Below, piece after piece: positions 60,252-64,000 of a DNA stretch of 64,000 bases (position 1 is the first letter of the stretch; each line of letters begins with the position of its first letter). Source of the DNA: Desulfovibrio sp. Its GTDB lineage: Bacteria; Desulfobacterota; Desulfovibrionia; Desulfovibrionales; Desulfovibrionaceae. The stretch is from the NCBI GenBank assembly GCA_031291035.1, contig JAISLI010000038.1:1-64000 (forward strand), in the 5' to 3' direction. The position numbers were made by a program, and so were the translations under genes. Below the pieces are notes generated by a model that was not told the origin of the DNA, searched no databases, and was given only the letters and a program-made list of their open reading frames with translations.

Positions 60252-61022
60252 TCAGCAGTACATGCCGCCGTTCACGGCCAGAACCTGTCCAGTTATATAC
60301 GCCGCCCTGCCGGAGGCCAGAAAGGCCACGGCTTCCGCCACTTCCCGCGCCGTCCCCATGCGCTTCAGGGGGATGGACGATTCATAGGCCGCCCGCGTTT
60401 CCCCGCTCAGGCCGGCTGTCATGTCGGTCTCGATAAAACCCGGAGCCACCGCGTTGACAGTTATTTGCCGCGCGGCCAACTCCCTGGCGGCGGCCTTGGT
60501 AAGACCGAGAAGGGCGGCCTTGGAGGCGGCGTAATTGACCTGCCCGGCGTTGCCCGTCTGTCCCACTACCGAAGAAATGTTGATTATGCGCCCCGTGCGG
60601 TTTTTGCCCATAATTTTCGCCGCTTCGCGTGTGCAGCAAAAGGCCCCGCGCACGTTGACGGCCATGACGTCGTCAAAATCCTCGTCCTTCATGCGGATGA
60701 GGAAACCGTCCCTGGTGATGCCCGCATTGTTCACAAGCGCGGCCAGATTGACCTTGTCCTTGATCTCTCTGGCAAAAAATTCCGCCACGGCGGCGCAATC
60801 TCCCACATTCAGGGCAAAGGCGGCGGCGCGCCCGCCCCCTTGGGCGATGTCGTCCGCCGTGATTCTGGCATCCCCGGAACGGCTCACATAGGTAAACAAA
60901 ATCTGGTAGCCGTCTCTGGCCAGCGCCTTCGCCACAGCCTTGCCGATGCCGCGCGAAGCGCCGGTGACAAGGGCGGAAGGCGTTTTTCCATCCAGTTCGT
61001 GGGTAAAGTAAGGTGCGGCCAT
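60252..61022 (-). CDS. fabG: 3-oxoacyl-ACP reductase
   Basis: [58 protein letters not shown]. Confidence 0.95.
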   Translation of the reverse strand: MAAPYFTHELDGKTPSALVTGASRGIGKAVAKALARDGYQILFTYVSRSGDARITADDIAQGGGRAAAFALNVGDCAAVAEFFAREIKDKVNLAALVNNAGITRDGFLIRMKDEDFDDVMAVNVRGAFCCTREAAKIMGKNRTGRIINISSVVGQTGNAGQVNYAASKAALLGLTKAAARELAARQITVNAVAPGFIETDMTAGLSGETRAAYESSIPLKRMGTAREVAEAVAFLASGRAAYITGQVLAVNGGMYC

Positions 61023-61154
61023 GCTCTTCCCTCAAATATGCGGTGTTCGCGACAATTCGGCATAATACGGCAAACGCGGACAAATTTCAAGCGAAATTCG
61101 GCACGTAATGTTTCAACCATGTATAATTTAACATTTTTTGCGCGTCAACCCCGA

Positions 61155-62174
61155 TCACGGCTGATAGCGCAACAGGGCTGCGCCCCACGTCAGGCCGCCC
61201 CCAAAGGCAGTCGCCAGCACCCTGCACCCCGGACGGATGCGGCCCTGCTCCCGTGCCTGGGCCAGCGCCAGCGGTATGGAAGCCGAGGAGGTGTTGCCGT
61301 AATGCGCGACATTGGTGAAAACGCGCTCGCCCTCCACACCCAGGCGGCTGCCGACGGCTTCAATAATCCTGATGTTCGCCTGATGCGGCACAAAAAGATC
61401 CACGTCCCGCATGGCAAGGCCGTTGCGCGCGAGTACGGCCTCGCAGACCTCCGTCATGCGGCGAACGGCATGCTTGTAAGTTTCCCGGCCGTTCATCCGC
61501 AAAAAAAACTCCGGGCCGACGGGCCGCCCGATATCATACCGGCAGGCGGTGCCGCCGCCGACGGCAATAAGGCCGTTCCGGGTGCCGTCGCTCTGGCAGA
61601 GGACGTCATCCACAATCGCGTCATTCTTGCGGGCGACGCGCGAGCATACGCAGGCGGCCGCGCCGTCGCCGAAAAGCACGCAGGTGGAGCGGTCGGCCCA
61701 ATTCACGCGGCGGGTCAGGGCCTCGACGCAGACCAAAAGAATTTTTGCTTCCCGGTTTTCAGACAGGAGGCTGCGCACCAGGGACAGGCCATACAAAAAC
61801 CCGGAACAGGCGGCGTTGAAGTCAAAAGCCATGATGGGCCCGGCGCCGAGTTTGCCCGCGAGGATGCAGGCCACGGAAGGGCAAAGGGCATCCTGGGTGC
61901 AGGTGGCCGTTATGATGTGGGTCAACTCGCGCGCCTCCATGCCCGCCTCCTCAAGGGCGCGCCTTGCGACAACCAGGCCCATGTCGGAAGCGTTCTCTCC
62001 GTCGGCGAGCTTGCGCCTCTCCCTGATGCCGGTGCGCGAGACAATCCAGGAATCGTTGGTGTCGGTGAGTTTTTCCAGATCGTCGTTGGTGACGACAGTG
62101 TCCGGCGTATGCGCCCGCAATCCGGCCAGACGGCAGCCCGCGTTCAGTAATGACGAATCCGTAAGGTCAGACAA
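61155..62174 (-). CDS. fabH: beta-ketoacyl-ACP synthase III
   Basis: WIVSRTGIRERR; FDFNAACSGFLYGL; FVPHQANIRIIEAV; YGNTSSASIPLAL. Confidence 0.95.
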   Translation of the reverse strand: MSDLTDSSLLNAGCRLAGLRAHTPDTVVTNDDLEKLTDTNDSWIVSRTGIRERRKLADGENASDMGLVVARRALEEAGMEARELTHIITATCTQDALCPSVACILAGKLGAGPIMAFDFNAACSGFLYGLSLVRSLLSENREAKILLVCVEALTRRVNWADRSTCVLFGDGAAACVCSRVARKNDAIVDDVLCQSDGTRNGLIAVGGGTACRYDIGRPVGPEFFLRMNGRETYKHAVRRMTEVCEAVLARNGLAMRDVDLFVPHQANIRIIEAVGSRLGVEGERVFTNVAHYGNTSSASIPLALAQAREQGRIRPGCRVLATAFGGGLTWGAALLRYQP

Positions 62175-62213
62175 GGCAAAGACTCCGATGCCGGCCGGTT
62201 ATGCCGGTTTTTT

Positions 62214-63248
62214 TCAAATGGCGCGGGAAAAGCGCGTCAGTTCCTCGTTGGCCAGAATAGTCTCGGCAAGGCGGGCGCTTGTCCCCTTGCGCACATAGTC
62301 GGCCGCCATTTTGACGGCGTTGCCCACGGCGCAGGCGTCGGAGCGCCCGTGGCAGACAATGGCGAGTCCCTGCAGACCCATGAGCGGCGCTCCGCCGTAT
62401 TCCGTGTAGTCTATCGTGCGGGCGAACCTGCGGAAGGCTCCGCGGGCGAGCATCCCCCCAAGAGCGGGCAGCAGGCCCGACCTGAAGACGCGCCTGACCA
62501 TGCGGGTCAGCGAGGCGGCGAGCCCTTCGCTCATTTTGACGACCACATTGCCGACAAATCCGTCGCAAACCACAACGTCGATATCTCCGGTAAAAATGTC
62601 GCGCCCTTCGGCATTGCCGGTAAAATTTATGTTTTGCGCCAGCTTCAGGAGTTCATAGGCTTCCTTGACCTGGGTATTGCCCTTGCCTTCCTCCTCCCCT
62701 ATGCTCAAAATGCTCACGCGCGGCGCCGCATAGCCCAGAATGTCGCGGGCAAAGGCGTCGCCCATGAGACCGAACTGGAAGAGGTGATAGGGGCGGCAGT
62801 CCACATTGGCCCCCACGTCCACCACGACGACAGGATTTTTCTCCGTCGGCATCATGGCGGCAAGGGCGGGACGTTCAACGCCGGGGAGCCGTCCTATTAT
62901 AAACATGCCGCAGGCGACGGTAGCCCCGGAATGCCCCGCGCTCACAAGGGCGTTGGCCGCGCCTTCCCTGACAAGGCGGCAGGCGATCTGGATGGAGGTG
63001 TTTTTTTTGCGGCGCAGGATGTCCGAAGGCTTTTCGTTCATGTGCACCACATCGTCGGCATGGATGATGTCATAGCACACGTCCGGGATGATGAGCTTTT
63101 GAAGCTCCATCTCTGTCTTGCGGGTGTCTCCGACAAGCAGAACGCGCACATCGTGCAGGCCGGCCGCCCTGACAGCTCCCTCCACGGCCACGGAAGGCCC
63201 GAAGTCCCCCCCCATGACGTCCACCGCTATAACAGGGCGCTCGCTCAT
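62214..63248 (-). CDS. plsX: phosphate acyltransferase PlsX
   Basis: IAVDVMGGDFGPSVAVEGAV; SAGHSGATVACGMFIIGRLPGVERPALA. Confidence 0.95.
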   Translation of the reverse strand: MSERPVIAVDVMGGDFGPSVAVEGAVRAAGLHDVRVLLVGDTRKTEMELQKLIIPDVCYDIIHADDVVHMNEKPSDILRRKKNTSIQIACRLVREGAANALVSAGHSGATVACGMFIIGRLPGVERPALAAMMPTEKNPVVVVDVGANVDCRPYHLFQFGLMGDAFARDILGYAAPRVSILSIGEEEGKGNTQVKEAYELLKLAQNINFTGNAEGRDIFTGDIDVVVCDGFVGNVVVKMSEGLAASLTRMVRRVFRSGLLPALGGMLARGAFRRFARTIDYTEYGGAPLMGLQGLAIVCHGRSDACAVGNAVKMAADYVRKGTSARLAETILANEELTRFSRAI

Positions 63249-63283
63249 CTTTGCCCGCAATACCGCGCGTTGCTTGCCACAGG

Positions 63284-63469
63284 CTAGGATTCCCTGCTTT
63301 TGCCTTCCGTCACCTTGCGCCCCTTGTAGGTGCCGCAGGCCGGACAGACGCTGTGGGGCAGCCTGGGTTCTCCGCAGGAGCAAAAAATGACGGCCGGCAC
63401 GGCGATGTGGTCATGAGCGCGGCGCATCCCCCTGCGGGAACGGGATTTTTTATTTTGCTGAACAGCCAT
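63284..63469 (-). CDS. rpmF: 50S ribosomal protein L32
   Basis: [20 protein letters not shown]...[24 protein letters not shown]. Confidence 0.93.
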   Translation of the reverse strand: MAVQQNKKSRSRRGMRRAHDHIAVPAVIFCSCGEPRLPHSVCPACGTYKGRKVTEGKSRES

Positions 63470-63701
63470 GCGAATCTCCTTGTCAATCTGGCCCGTTGCG
63501 AGGGATTCCGCCGCGAAAACGCGGTCCTGTCCGCTCGCAAAAGACGAGTACTTGTGTTTCCGGCAATAATTTAAGAGGAATTAGCATAGTAAAATGTCGC
63601 ACCGTTGTCCAGCGGAATTGAAAACCGGTGGTGTGTGAGTTTAATTTAGGTATTGCCCCGGCGTGGGCGTAGTGCTATCCCGATTGTGAAAGGGTTCAAA
63701 C

Positions 63702-64000
63702 ATGCGTACCGCGCTGCTCTGCTTTTTCTGCATTCTCCCTTGGCTTGTCCACAGCCCGGTTCTCGCGGCCGATCCGGTCGCTGATGATCGTGGCTGGACC
63801 ATTATGCCCGCCGGCGCCCGCCCCGCCTATATGGGCATACACGGCGGCACCATGCCTGTGAGCCTGCTGGTTGTCGCCGATGGTTCCTCGCTTCTCGGTT
63901 TTGTGGGGCGCACCGGCAACGATTTTCTGGATGTGCTGCGCAGCACGAAAGTGTCTTTTTTTTCCGGCCTGCCCTTCAACGGAAACGCCGACAAAGAATC
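63702..64000 (+). CDS. 5' part of an exported hypothetical protein (runs off the window edge)
   Basis: MRTALLCFFCILPWLVHSPVLAADPVADDRGWTIMPAGARPAYMGIHGG...; signal peptide, open to the window end. Confidence 0.55.
   Translation, partial: MRTALLCFFCILPWLVHSPVLAADPVADDRGWTIMPAGARPAYMGIHGGTMPVSLLVVADGSSLLGFVGRTGNDFLDVLRSTKVSFFSGLPFNGNADKE

Overview
The window reads as a GC-rich, Desulfovibrionaceae-like (deltaproteobacterial) chromosome segment, judged from gene content and order only. Blocks in order: (1) housekeeping genes (TPR protein, YajG-like lipoprotein, sfsA, PFK-type phosphofructokinase, HD protein). (2) A minus-strand operon coding a DctP-DctQ-DctM TRAP transporter followed by eutB-eutC, with a terminator hairpin in its leader. 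(3) The start of a flagellar operon, flgB-flgC-fliE. (4) A nif cluster, nifH-I1-I2-D-K-E-(N-B fusion)-V(omega)-V(alpha)-anfO-like, with a sigma-54-type promoter and a 57-bp tandem repeat upstream. (5) A MerR-controlled RND efflux pair. (6) AsmA, motAB, UPF0173 hydrolase, ubiX, a PilZ protein, tRNA-Arg(CCG), a methyltransferase and nadE. (7) A LapG-like protease next to a membrane PAS protein with a degenerate HD-GYP domain. (8) rfbBAC, paaK, moaC, lgt, a broken inverse autotransporter, flgM, metA and flagellin. (9) rnc-glyA-fabF-acpP-fabG-fabH-plsX-rpmF. The main unexplained signals are the Eut-TRAP operon and its leader hairpin, the LapG/degenerate HD-GYP pair, a family of modular palindromic intergenic repeats (two copies carry the RBS and start codon of unrelated genes), and a 17.8-kb nif/RND block that lies between direct copies of that repeat and contains IS remnants. 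All homology calls are from memory of protein families; no database search was run.
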